Shown here piece after piece: positions 16,310 through 24,989 of a stretch of 64,000 bases of DNA; within the stretch, counting starts at the first letter, position 1, and every line of letters starts with the position of its first letter. The translations under genes and the position numbers were made by a program. The stretch covers positions 162,248 to 226,247 of the forward strand of contig NZ_SMAA01000002.1 of the NCBI RefSeq assembly GCF_004341685.1, read 5' to 3'. The notes below the pieces were generated by a model that saw nothing but the letters and a program-made list of their open reading frames with translations, had not been told where the DNA came from and did no database searches. The DNA is from Pectinatus cerevisiiphilus. GTDB lineage: Bacteria; Bacillota; Negativicutes; Selenomonadales; Selenomonadaceae.

Positions 16310-18382
16310 ATGATAAATTTTTCTCAATATAAACATGGTAATGAATTACTCTATACACTTTATCAGGCAGATACAGCAATCCCCATAGAAAATTTGATGG
16401 ATAAGCTGCATTTGTCGCGGCGAAGCGTTATGTATATATTGGAGCATGTTAATCAAGAACTATCTGAAAAACAGATTTTACCGGTGGAAAATATTAAGGG
16501 AGTCGGTTATTTCCTTTTGCCGAAAGCTAAGCTGGGTTTGCAACCATTTGATACAAATACAAAACAGAAGGTTGCGTTATATTTACCTAAGCAGTGGTCG
16601 CTGGATATCAAGACTATGACGCAGGAAGAAAGCCTGATCCTTTTTGAATACATAATAATTACACAGGAACAAACGTCAATCAATGAGCTTATGGAAATCT
16701 TTCAAGCATCACGCAATACAGTATTGAACCGGCTGCGCTCTTTAGATCTTTATAATCAGGAAAATGATTTAGAAATAAAGGTAACTTTAAAAGGGCGAAT
16801 CATCGTGGGTTCGGAATTAATACAACGAAAATGGCTTTTGGAAAATTTAGAGACAATACTAATACTTTTAAAAAAGAAGAACCAGTTTTCTTGTGAAAAA
16901 GATATTTCAAGGGAACTACACAAGTATGAACAAGAATCGGGCAATTATTTTACTGATGATGCCCGGCGTATTTTAAAATATTTTTTGACATGGTACTCTA
17001 ATCGTTTGGCGAGAGGAAAAATCTTAGAAAAAATAGATAAGAAGATAAGCCATTCTGATCGGCTGGATATGTTATGGGAAGAAAAATTTTTACGGAAAAG
17101 AGGGATATATTCACTTATAGAACGTAAATATCTATCTAAGATATTACAAATTTATGCTTTTTCAAAAATAAATGATAAAACGCAGTTCTATAAAAAAATG
17201 CATAAAATTGCAGAAAATATGACGAACCAATTCTTCTTGATTTCGGGGCTAATGCCGGGAATACATCATCATATGATTATAGATTCCCTGACGGTTCATC
17301 TGGTATCTGTTTATCATCGCATTACTACCGGTCTTAAATACCATAATCCTTTATTGGTACGAATAAAGACCTCCTACCGAAACTTATTTATTATTTCTCG
17401 GGCGGCAGCCCAGCCATTGATAGATTATTTGGGTAAGCCTGTATCTGATGATGAAATTGCGTTGCTTACAACATACTTTGGCAGTGACATCCGCGTAGAC
17501 CAGATGGATGATAATATGCAGATTTTAGTGGTTTGCTCCAGCGGGATTGGCACATCCCAATTTATGCTGATGCAGTTGCGAGAAAAATATCCGCAGTTAC
17601 TTTTTACTGGGCCTTTTTGTATGGCAGAGTATCTGCACCTGTCTTTTCATAATATTGGTTTGATAATTACTACTATCGCTTTGGAGGAGCGTCCGCAAAA
17701 AGATATACCAGTCGTGCAGATTTCTGCTTTACCAACAAAATACGAATGGAATTTGCTGGATAAGAAATTGTTGGCACTAGGATTTACTGTAGTCGAATAT
17801 AAACAAGAAAATATTCAACAGATTATGGATTTGATCGGTAATTATGCAAAAATTGAAGATGCGAATGGATTGAGTAAATGCTTGCAAGAATATTTTCAGA
17901 CGAAACGGCAAACCCATTGGAAAATGCATACCTTGTTTAACAGTGAAATGGATTCGCTGTTAAAATATGTCACATTTGTTCCTGAGCAAATTATAGATTG
18001 GAAAGAAGCAATTCGCGTTGCTTTTCAACCATTATTGGAGCATCATTTTGTTCGTAAACAATATGTGGAACAAATTATTAGGCTAAATGAGACAAATGGA
18101 AATTATATGTTTCTGGGAAAAGGTGTACTGCTGGCTCATGCAAAACCAGAAGATGGTGTCCTAAGTCTTTCTGTGGCAGTAGCTTTATGCAGAGGGAGTG
18201 TTCCTCTGGGGAATGGTAAAAATGTGAAATGTATAATATGCTTGGCGCCAATTAACCAGACAAGCCATTTGGATTTTTTGGCAATGCTTTTACAACACAT
18301 CAACGAGGATGATTGGTGTAATAAATTATATCAAATGAAAACACAGCATGAATTAGAGGACTTTTTATTAGAAGCATTTTAA
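16310..18382 (+). CDS. PRD-domain transcriptional activator with PTS IIB and IIA domains (690 aa)
   Basis: This is a cytosolic activator of the MtlR/LicR type controlled by PTS phosphorylation. Domains in order: an HTH near residues 20-60, a second Mga-type HTH around 120-150 (ELMEIFQASRNTVLNRLRSL), two PRD modules over about 180-400, a IIB-like domain with Cys409 in VVCSSGIGTSQ, and a IIA-like domain from about 560 with His610 in LLAHAKP. Phosphorylatable residues appear intact. It is divergent from the IIA-IIB-IIC operon, 130 bases away, and presumably switches that operon on when its sugar is being transported. The target operator was not identified. Confidence 0.92.
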   Translation: MINFSQYKHGNELLYTLYQADTAIPIENLMDKLHLSRRSVMYILEHVNQELSEKQILPVENIKGVGYFLLPKAKLGLQPFDTNTKQKVALYLPKQWSLDIKTMTQEESLILFEYIIITQEQTSINELMEIFQASRNTVLNRLRSLDLYNQENDLEIKVTLKGRIIVGSELIQRKWLLENLETILILLKKKNQFSCEKDISRELHKYEQESGNYFTDDARRILKYFLTWYSNRLARGKILEKIDKKISHSDRLDMLWEEKFLRKRGIYSLIERKYLSKILQIYAFSKINDKTQFYKKMHKIAENMTNQFFLISGLMPGIHHHMIIDSLTVHLVSVYHRITTGLKYHNPLLVRIKTSYRNLFIISRAAAQPLIDYLGKPVSDDEIALLTTYFGSDIRVDQMDDNMQILVVCSSGIGTSQFMLMQLREKYPQLLFTGPFCMAEYLHLSFHNIGLIITTIALEERPQKDIPVVQISALPTKYEWNLLDKKLLALGFTVVEYKQENIQQIMDLIGNYAKIEDANGLSKCLQEYFQTKRQTHWKMHTLFNSEMDSLLKYVTFVPEQIIDWKEAIRVAFQPLLEHHFVRKQYVEQIIRLNETNGNYMFLGKGVLLAHAKPEDGVLSLSVAVALCRGSVPLGNGKNVKCIICLAPINQTSHLDFLAMLLQHINEDDWCNKLYQMKTQHELEDFLLEAF

Positions 18383-18475
18383 AATAATAGTAAAAATGTA
18401 CGTGATAAGGATATGCATTTTTGCCATAAATTATTTGGGGCAGAAGTAAAACCTTGTGCCGGTATAAGCGGGGCT

Positions 18476-18514
18476 GCAAAAAGAAGCAGCAGGATAGAGG
18501 TGTCCCGCTGCTTC
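18476..18514 (-). terminator. Intrinsic terminator of the MFS transporter gene
   Basis: GAAGCAGC at 18483-18490 pairs with GCTGCTTC at 18507-18514, with an extra GGA/TCC pairing inside. On the minus strand the stem is followed by a T-rich run. It lies 70 bases after the transporter stop codon. Confidence 0.75.
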
Positions 18515-18584
18515 AACGATTTTCTGGGTATTTATAGATTAAGTTGGTGCTATTAAAATATTACTGTGGAAAACTTTATATTCT

Positions 18585-19907
18585 TTAATTATTCGTTACG
18601 GCATTGCTTTTTGCCGGAACGGATTGTTTTTTGCCATTCAAACTGTATTTCAAGGTCAGTACAGTAATGCTGGCAATGAGCATGAAGGCGGACATGAGGA
18701 AGTAACCAAAGTTAAATGAACCGGTAGAAGTCTTTATCCAGCCCATCATATATGGACCAACCCAGCCACCAAGGTTGCCGCAGGAATTGATGAGCGCTAC
18801 GGAAGCCGCGGCAGCAGGACCCGTAAGGAAGGTCGTTGGTATTGTCCACCATACACCCATGGATGCATAGATACCGATAGCTGATAGGCAAACAAGGAAA
18901 AGTGCTGTGTACATATTTGTGGCAAACGGGCTGAAACCAAGGCCGATAGCGCCGACGAGTAAAGCACCGGAAACATGCCATACTTTATCGCCTGTTTTAC
19001 TCGAAGTGCGGCTGATTATCAGCTGGACAACCAGTGCAGCTATCATCGGTATCGCGATAGCACCGCCTAAAAGCTGTGTTGACCAACCAGACAAGCCTTT
19101 AAGGACGGTCGGCATCCAGAAATTGAAACCCCAAAAACCAATTACCCACATGAAATAGATAAAGCAGAGTTTTAAAACTTTACGATCAGTAAATGCTTGC
19201 CAAACGGTATATTTTTTTATGCTTTGCAGACGTGTTTGTTCTTCGTTATAAGCATGGACAAGGTATTTCTTTTCTGCATCTGTGAGCCATGATACTTTTT
19301 CTGGATGGTCTTTTACGCAAAAGAGGAAAAAGATGGCGAAAAGAATAGCTGGGATGGCTTCTAATATAAACAGTTCCTGCCAGCCATGCATACCGAAGAC
19401 GGAAGTGTTGAGCAGGAAACCAGCCAACGGTGCGCCGACTATTGTAGAAAGAAGTAAGGAAGTAAGCATAAGGGAAGTAGCACGGGCACGTTCATTTGCG
19501 GTGAACCAACGGGGGAAAAGGACGGAATAAATAACAGGATACAAGCTCGCTTCCGAGGCACCTAAAAGAAAACGGTAAAGGTAAAATTCAAATTGTGTAT
19601 GCATAAATGCCATGAGAATGCAGACAATTCCCCACGAAAACATAATGCGGGCAATCCATTTGGCTGCAGAAAATCTTGCGGCAACAAGTGAACCAGGAAT
19701 TTCAAATATTAAATAACCCATAAAGAAAATACCAGCACCGGCACCAAAGATTTCTGGTGTAATCCAATTGAGATCCTGTGTCATTGTAAGGGCTGCATAG
19801 GCAATGTTTACACGATCAATGCAGGCAACGATAGAAACAAGAAATACCGGCAGGATGATGCGTAAATCCCTTTGTCGTTTTAAGTGAGCGAAATTGATAG
19901 TATCCAT
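18585..19907 (-). CDS. MFS transporter, anion:cation symporter (ACS) family (440 aa)
   Basis: This is a 12-helix inner-membrane symporter. Its ACS-family look comes from LVSIVACIDRVNIAYAALTM near residue 24, the YLIFEIPGSLVAARFSAAKW block near 75, and ASLYPVIYSVLFPRWF near 130. Family members carry organic anions such as tartrate, hexuronates or phthalate. The start is ATG 19907 behind AGGAGGA; a longer frame from 20096 runs through the T-box leader and is rejected. Expression should depend on the T-box immediately upstream, which is unusual for this family and suggests that an amino acid or a derivative is carried. The specificity is not known. Confidence 0.88.
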   Translation of the reverse strand: MDTINFAHLKRQRDLRIILPVFLVSIVACIDRVNIAYAALTMTQDLNWITPEIFGAGAGIFFMGYLIFEIPGSLVAARFSAAKWIARIMFSWGIVCILMAFMHTQFEFYLYRFLLGASEASLYPVIYSVLFPRWFTANERARATSLMLTSLLLSTIVGAPLAGFLLNTSVFGMHGWQELFILEAIPAILFAIFFLFCVKDHPEKVSWLTDAEKKYLVHAYNEEQTRLQSIKKYTVWQAFTDRKVLKLCFIYFMWVIGFWGFNFWMPTVLKGLSGWSTQLLGGAIAIPMIAALVVQLIISRTSSKTGDKVWHVSGALLVGAIGLGFSPFATNMYTALFLVCLSAIGIYASMGVWWTIPTTFLTGPAAAASVALINSCGNLGGWVGPYMMGWIKTSTGSFNFGYFLMSAFMLIASITVLTLKYSLNGKKQSVPAKSNAVTNN

Positions 19908-19936
19908 AATATAATTCCTCCTAAAAATAAAAATAA

Positions 19937-20235
19937 CCCCCGTCCAAAAAAGGACGGAGGTTTTGTTTTCCGTGGTGCCACCTAAATTCCCGGCATTATT
20001 AATAAACCGGGCACTCAAACGTACATTATAATACGCGTTTCCTGTAACGTGGATCAGACGTTTCGGCTTACAGAATCGTTCAGCCTCACTCCTCAAGGAT
20101 GATTTTCTTCTCTGCTTTGGTTATCGTCTTTCAGCCGGATGACAATTCTCTGTGAACCTTGGGCAAAGAATACTTTTTCCTATCACGGAATTTTGATTTA
20201 TGCAATTACAAGTTTACAAAAACTTGATGTAAAAT
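19937..20235 (-). promoter_or_regulatory. T-box riboswitch leader
   Basis: On the minus strand the T-box sequence AGGTGGCACCACGG (about 19984-19971) precedes a terminator (stem 19937-19945 with 19952-19960, then T-rich). The antiterminator can form by ACGGA with TCCGT and AGG with CCT. Stem I is complete: a K-turn (GTGAT opposite TGAG), an AGTA / GAA specifier loop, the AGAGA and GGCTGAAAG distal motifs, and a GTGCCCGG...CCGGG stem III. By loop geometry the specifier triplet is ATC (Ile), but the bulge reads TGGC, which pairs with a G discriminator, whereas tRNA-Ile normally has A. One-base-shifted readings AAT (Asn) or TCA (Ser) would agree with G73. The T-box call is firm; the amino acid is open. 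Confidence 0.93.
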
Positions 20236-20264
20236 AATATACACGCATATTTTTTATCTGTCAA
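20236..20264 (-). promoter_or_regulatory. Promoter of the T-box / MFS transcript
   Basis: On the minus strand a perfect TTGACA (20264-20259) and TATATT (20241-20236) are 17 bases apart, just ahead of the T-box leader. Confidence 0.8.
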
Positions 20265-20369
20265 GTTTTTTTATGATATTTATTATAAAATATCAGATTT
20301 TAGCTATATTTAATAATAGATATGGACAATAATTTTTATATTTTAATAATCGTATAGTGATGCATGAAG

Positions 20370-21440
20370 TTAATACTGATCGAACATTTTTTGTATGTCG
20401 GATAAATTGTGTGTTTTCAACAAAGCTAATTGCAATAAGATACGTGCTTTTTGAGGATTTAATGTTCCACCATTAAGAAAATGTTCGTCTGTATATGATT
20501 GTTGTGCTTTGATAACTGCTCCATTACCTACTCTGGAACTTCGTACAACTACTATTCCTTGGGCTGCTGCCTTTGATAATTCTGCTTCATCTGTTTCATG
20601 GATGCTGCCATCTCCTGTGCCTGCATAAATAATTCCCTTGGCTCCAGCGTTTACAGCAGCTGAAATTAAAGCGCTATCACCATTGGCATGTCCATAGATG
20701 ATTGCTACATATGGTAATGAAAGTGCTCCATTTAGAGAAAAATCACTATTTATAGTATTGCGACGAGTAGTTTCTCTATAAAAAACAGGAGTACCACCCT
20801 CCATATAACCCAAAGCACCTAACTCGGGAGCTTTAAACGTACTGGTCATTAGGGTGTTCGTTTTTGTGACATCACGTGCTGCATCGATTTCGTCATTTAA
20901 GGTTACGAGTACCCCTTTGTTGATAGCTTGTTTACTGGCAGCTATGCGTACTGCATTCAAAAGATTCATAGGTCCATCAGCACTAATTGCGGTTGCTGGG
21001 CGCATTGCACCAACAATAACAACGGGTTTTTTGCTTTTTACGGTGAGGTTTAAAAAATATGCAGTTTCTTCAAGTGTGTCAGTTCCATGTGTAACGACAA
21101 TACCATCAACATTATCTTGAGCTAAGAGACTATTTATTCTGTCGGCTAATTTTATCCATATGGAATCTGTAATATTATTACTGCTTATATTGCAGATTTG
21201 TTCGCCTGAAATATTGGCATAATCTTTCATTTCGGGTACGGCATTTATCAGCGTATCAATATCAATAGCACCTGCTTTATAACCTGTGGTAGCTGTATCA
21301 GAGGATGCTTTTCCTGCTATGGTACCACCAGTTGCTAATATTACAATATTTGGTTTACTGGATGTTTCGGCAGACACAGTGGATATACTTAGTATACCTA
21401 TAATGACGACCATGATAAAAATTGAAAATTTCTTTTTCAT
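20370..21440 (-). CDS. ansB: Secreted type II L-asparaginase (356 aa)
   Basis: This enzyme hydrolyses asparagine to aspartate and ammonia, here outside the cytoplasmic membrane. A Sec signal covers residues 1-24 with likely cleavage after VSA. The two catalytic triad regions are intact: nucleophile Thr40 in ATGGTIAG, and Thr121-Asp122 in VTHGTDTLEE. The GAMRPATAISADGP block also follows. The length is normal for the periplasmic form. It is transcribed in the same direction as the T-box-controlled MFS gene and ends about 100 bases upstream of that gene's promoter. The pair suggests handling of an amino acid that includes asparagine or aspartate. Confidence 0.95.
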   Translation of the reverse strand: MKKKFSIFIMVVIIGILSISTVSAETSSKPNIVILATGGTIAGKASSDTATTGYKAGAIDIDTLINAVPEMKDYANISGEQICNISSNNITDSIWIKLADRINSLLAQDNVDGIVVTHGTDTLEETAYFLNLTVKSKKPVVIVGAMRPATAISADGPMNLLNAVRIAASKQAINKGVLVTLNDEIDAARDVTKTNTLMTSTFKAPELGALGYMEGGTPVFYRETTRRNTINSDFSLNGALSLPYVAIIYGHANGDSALISAAVNAGAKGIIYAGTGDGSIHETDEAELSKAAAQGIVVVRSSRVGNGAVIKAQQSYTDEHFLNGGTLNPQKARILLQLALLKTHNLSDIQKMFDQY

Positions 21441-21946
21441 TACATATATTCCTCCAAATTCAAATTTAGAAATGCTCGTGTCTATTAATCCTTGATAAAA
21501 ATTAATCTAAGCGATAAAATCCCTTTTATTTTGCACCATTTGTATTGATATGTTTTATTAAATTTATTTTTTCTTTAAATTATAAACATATGCAATAAAT
21601 ACCAAATATTATATAATATATACAACATATAATCAATGTTTGTCAAAGACTTTGAGAAAGTAATGTGCAAGTTTGGAGAATATATATTACAAATTATAGA
21701 AAAAATTAAAAGGTATCCGTAGGTTATCAATAATTTTTCACTAGGGTGAAATATTTCATTAGGGATAAATGTAGATATGTAGATATTGTTAATGTTTTTT
21801 CCTAGAGACATTACTAGATACCGTTTTAGTTTGACAAATATCTTAAAGACGAAGTACTATATAATTAATTTTCGGCCTATTAGCTGAAGTTTTGTAATAG
21901 TTTTTATCGCTTAGGCAGGAGAACTTTTTATAAAAGGGGTAGGAGA
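21441..21946. other. Divergent intergenic stretch, asparaginase / LysR
   Basis: This 506-base, very AT-rich stretch has no credible gene. A TTGACA at 21831-21836 with TACTAT at 21855-21860 (18-base spacer) could drive the LysR gene. A minus-strand TATAAT at 21584-21579 lacks a good -35. No known riboswitch was seen. Confidence 0.4.
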
Positions 21947-22861
21947 ATGACTTTACAACAATTGAAATATATTGTGGAAATAGTCAATTCAGGTTCCATA
22001 AACACAGCGGCACAAAAGCTTTTTGTATCACAGCCGAGTCTTTCCAATTCGGTGAAGGCATTGGAGCAGGAACTGGGAATAGATATATTTATTCGCACAA
22101 ACCGTGGTGTTTCTTTATCTTCAGACGGTCAGGATTTCCTCAGCTATGCTAGGCAAATACTTGAGCAAACAGAACTATTGGAAAGACGCTATCTGCATAA
22201 GAAACCTTCAAGACGGTTATTTTCTATTTCCACGCAGCACTATGCTTTTTCTGTAAATGCTTTTGTAAACCTCATTCATGAATATGCGGAAGATGAATAC
22301 GAATTTACTTTGCGTGAAACAAAAACGCATGAAATAATTGACGATGTAAAAGATATGCGTAGTGAAATTGGCGTTATTTATCTGTGTTCTTTTAATGAAC
22401 AGGTCATAAGCAAAATACTCCATGAAAATGATTTAAACTTTATTGAACTGTTTTCTACAAAGCCATATGTTTTTATGAGCTCGCGCCATCCGCTTGCCGA
22501 CAAGAAAAAAGTTACATTTGCTGATCTCGAACCTTATCCGTGTCTTTCATTTGAGCAAGGCACATATAATTCGTTTTATTTTTCGGAGGAAATCCATAGT
22601 ACCGTACCGCATAAAAAGAGTATTCGTGTAAGTGACCGCGCAACGCTTTTTAATCTTGCCATAGGTTTAAACGGCTATACCATTTCTACCGGTGTACTTA
22701 GTGAAGATCTCAATGGCAGCAATATTATTTCTGTACCGCTTGAAAGTGAGGAAATAATTCGTGTCGGTTATATTTATAACAAGCATGCCCATTTAACTCC
22801 GCTTGCACAAAATTATATTGATAAGTTAAAGCATTATATTGCGGCTAGTGTTATAGCTTAA
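21947..22861 (+). CDS. LysR-family transcriptional regulator (304 aa)
   Basis: This is a DNA-binding regulator. The winged HTH covers residues 1-60 (MTLQQLKYIVEIVNSGSINT, then SQPSLSNSVKALEQELG). The effector domain runs from about residue 90 to the end. The ATG at 21947 follows GGGGTAGGAG. It lies 145 bases upstream of, and in the same direction as, the MetE-like methyltransferase, and resembles LysR proteins that control sulfur amino-acid genes in Firmicutes. Control of the neighbour is inferred from position only. It could equally act on the divergent asparaginase. Confidence 0.9.
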   Translation: MTLQQLKYIVEIVNSGSINTAAQKLFVSQPSLSNSVKALEQELGIDIFIRTNRGVSLSSDGQDFLSYARQILEQTELLERRYLHKKPSRRLFSISTQHYAFSVNAFVNLIHEYAEDEYEFTLRETKTHEIIDDVKDMRSEIGVIYLCSFNEQVISKILHENDLNFIELFSTKPYVFMSSRHPLADKKKVTFADLEPYPCLSFEQGTYNSFYFSEEIHSTVPHKKSIRVSDRATLFNLAIGLNGYTISTGVLSEDLNGSNIISVPLESEEIIRVGYIYNKHAHLTPLAQNYIDKLKHYIAASVIA

Positions 22862-23006
22862 TCCTATAACTAATTAGAAAAATAAAACCTTAGTATATAT
22901 CGTGATACTGAGATATAATATACGTATGAAGTCTTTGGCGGCAGGATGCTTGCACGCAGTGTTTTCAGGCGGGACTTTATTAATCAAAAATTTAGGGGGT
23001 ATATTT

Positions 23007-24116
23007 ATGGCGCCATTTCGCTATGATATAGTGGGCAGCTTTTTGCGTCCGCAGGCTTTGAAAAAAGCACGTATTCAATTCAATGAAGATAAAATTAGTT
23101 TGAAGCAGCTGCGAATAATCGAAGATGAATGTATAAGTGATTTAGTTGATAAAGAAAAACAGATTGGTTTAAAGGCTGTAACTGACGGCGAATTTCGCAG
23201 AGCTTTTTGGCATTTGGATTTTTTGGCGGAACTTGATGGTGTGACAAAGGTTGGAGCGAAGGCGTGGTCTGTAGCTTTTAAAGACCATCAGCCAAAAGCG
23301 GAAACAATAAAAATTACCGGAAAAATTGATTTCCCGGTAAACCATCCTTTTGTTGAACATTTTAAGTTTTTACAAGCACAGGCAGGCGAAAACCATATTG
23401 CTAAGCTTACTATTCCGTCTCCGTCAATGTTGCATCTTATTGTCTGCATGCGTGCTGAAGAATATACACCTATCAGTATTTATGAAAATGAAACCGATTT
23501 ATATAAAGATATAATTGCAGCTTATAAAAAGGCAGTTAAAATATTTTATGATTTGGGCTGCCGTTATCTTCAGTTTGATGACACTTCATGGGGTGAGTTC
23601 TGTTCGGTGAAAAAGCGTGACGCTTACGCTAAAAGGGGCTTTGACCTTGATGCTGTAGCGGAAGCTTATGTAGCGGCTATAAATGAAATTATTGCGGATA
23701 AACCGGCTGATATGACAATTACTATGCATATTTGCCGTGGTAATTTCCGCTCGACATGGTTTTCTTCCGGTGGATATGAACCTATAGCTGAAACGTTGTT
23801 TGGCAAATGTAATGTAGATGGATTTTTCTTGGAATATGACAGTGAACGGGCTGGTGATTTTAAACCATTGCGTTTTATAAAAGGGCAGAAAGTTGTTTTA
23901 GGGCTTGTTACGTCCAAAACTCCTGACTTGGAAAATCCGGACAATATTGAAGCACGTATCAGGGAAGCAGCGGCATTTGTTTCGTTGAATCAGCTATGCC
24001 TGAGTCCGCAGTGCGGCTTTGCCTCAACAGAAGAAGGCAATGTTTTGACTGAACGTGAACAATGGGAAAAAATAAACTTGATTAAAAAAATTGCTGAGGA
24101 TGTTTGGCAGGCATAA
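23007..24116 (+). CDS. Cobalamin-independent methionine synthase-like methyltransferase, YxjG type (369 aa)
   Basis: This corresponds to the C-terminal catalytic half of MetE and belongs to the short YxjG/YxjH-like group. Such enzymes methylate homocysteine or a related thiol. Likely zinc ligands are His241 and Cys243 in MHICRGN and Cys336 in SPQCGFAS. The opening FRYDIVGSFLRP and the LQFDDTSWGEF block near residue 188 also fit. The start is ATG 23007 behind TTAGGGGG; a longer frame from 22902 has no family similarity. The methyl donor of the short form may differ from MetE's folate. The LysR gene upstream may regulate it. Confidence 0.88.
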   Translation: MAPFRYDIVGSFLRPQALKKARIQFNEDKISLKQLRIIEDECISDLVDKEKQIGLKAVTDGEFRRAFWHLDFLAELDGVTKVGAKAWSVAFKDHQPKAETIKITGKIDFPVNHPFVEHFKFLQAQAGENHIAKLTIPSPSMLHLIVCMRAEEYTPISIYENETDLYKDIIAAYKKAVKIFYDLGCRYLQFDDTSWGEFCSVKKRDAYAKRGFDLDAVAEAYVAAINEIIADKPADMTITMHICRGNFRSTWFSSGGYEPIAETLFGKCNVDGFFLEYDSERAGDFKPLRFIKGQKVVLGLVTSKTPDLENPDNIEARIREAAAFVSLNQLCLSPQCGFASTEEGNVLTEREQWEKINLIKKIAEDVWQA

Positions 24117-24128
24117 GGTCTTGCCAAA

Positions 24129-24168
24129 ATCTCCCTGACTGTGTATGAAGGCAGCCGGGGAGGTTTTT
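24129..24168 (+). terminator. Intrinsic terminator after the MetE-like gene
   Basis: An imperfect stem pairs ATCTCCC with GGGGAGGT and CTG with CAG across a short loop, followed by six T residues. Confidence 0.7.
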
Positions 24169-24239
24169 TATTTTGGAACGGAATTGTAACTTTAAGATAT
24201 GCTATAATATATTAATAATATTATGTAAGGATGAAGTTC

Positions 24240-24989
24240 ATGTTAACTCCTCGTCTGCGGGCTGCTGCTGATTTTGTGCCCGCGAATACCGTTATTGCTG
24301 ATATCGGTACGGATCATGCCAATCTGCCTGTTTATTTGCTCAAGACAGGTAGAATCAAAAAGGCCATTGCCGTTGATGTGCATGAAGGTCCATATCGGAT
24401 AGCACAAAGGACTGTCAAACGTTATGGCATGGAAAGTAAAATTGATGTAAGACTGGGCAATGGGCTGACGGTCTTACAGCCAGGTGAAGCTGATGTGGCT
24501 GTTTTTGCAGGAATGGGCGGACAGCTTATAAATTCCCTGTTACAAAATTCACCGCAGGTAACAGCTTCTTTAAACGGACTTATTTTGCAACCGCAGCTTG
24601 CCAGCGAAAAGGTGCGACGCTATATTTACGATATTGGTTGGCATATAAAAGATGAAGCTTTGGCTAAGGAACAGCACCATATTTATCAGTTGATCTATGC
24701 TGTCCCAGGGGTGCAGAATATGCCTGACGAACTGGCACTTAAAGTGGGACCTGTGCTCTTAGTGAAAAGGCCGCCGCTTTTTTTGAACCATATTACCGGA
24801 TTGTTGCACTGTAGTAAAAAGATACTGGCGGGGCTTGGCCGCTCCCGTACGGAAAAAAGCGGTGAACAGTATCAAAGCTTAGTTGCGTTCATAAAAAAGT
24901 TGGAGATGATAAACGATGATAAAATGTCAGGTTGTAATGGAGGCAATGGAACGGATCGCGCCTCGCATTCTGGCGGAGGAGTGGGATAA
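24240..24989 (+). CDS. trmK: tRNA (adenine(22)-N1)-methyltransferase (249 aa)
   Basis: This is an AdoMet-dependent enzyme that makes m1A22 in tRNA. It opens LTPRLRAAADFVPANTVIAD, followed by the SAM-binding IGTDHANLPVYL, and has VFAGMGGQLI as the catalytic-side motif. The start is placed at ATG 24240, nine bases after AAGG; ATG 24231 overlaps that ribosome site. A TGCTATAAT extended -10 lies at 24201-24208. The last 20 or so residues (from SGCNGGNG) are Gly/Ser-rich and unlike the family, because the frame runs 74 bases into nif3. The trmK-nif3 pairing is common in Firmicutes. Confidence 0.93.
   Translation: MLTPRLRAAADFVPANTVIADIGTDHANLPVYLLKTGRIKKAIAVDVHEGPYRIAQRTVKRYGMESKIDVRLGNGLTVLQPGEADVAVFAGMGGQLINSLLQNSPQVTASLNGLILQPQLASEKVRRYIYDIGWHIKDEALAKEQHHIYQLIYAVPGVQNMPDELALKVGPVLLVKRPPLFLNHITGLLHCSKKILAGLGRSRTEKSGEQYQSLVAFIKKLEMINDDKMSGCNGGNGTDRASHSGGGVG

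Noticed and set aside
21575..21811. 78-codon minus-strand frame in the asparaginase/LysR gap
   Set aside because: It is extremely AT-rich, made of Ile/Tyr/Asn/Leu codons, lacks a ribosome site, and resembles chance translation of AT-rich DNA.
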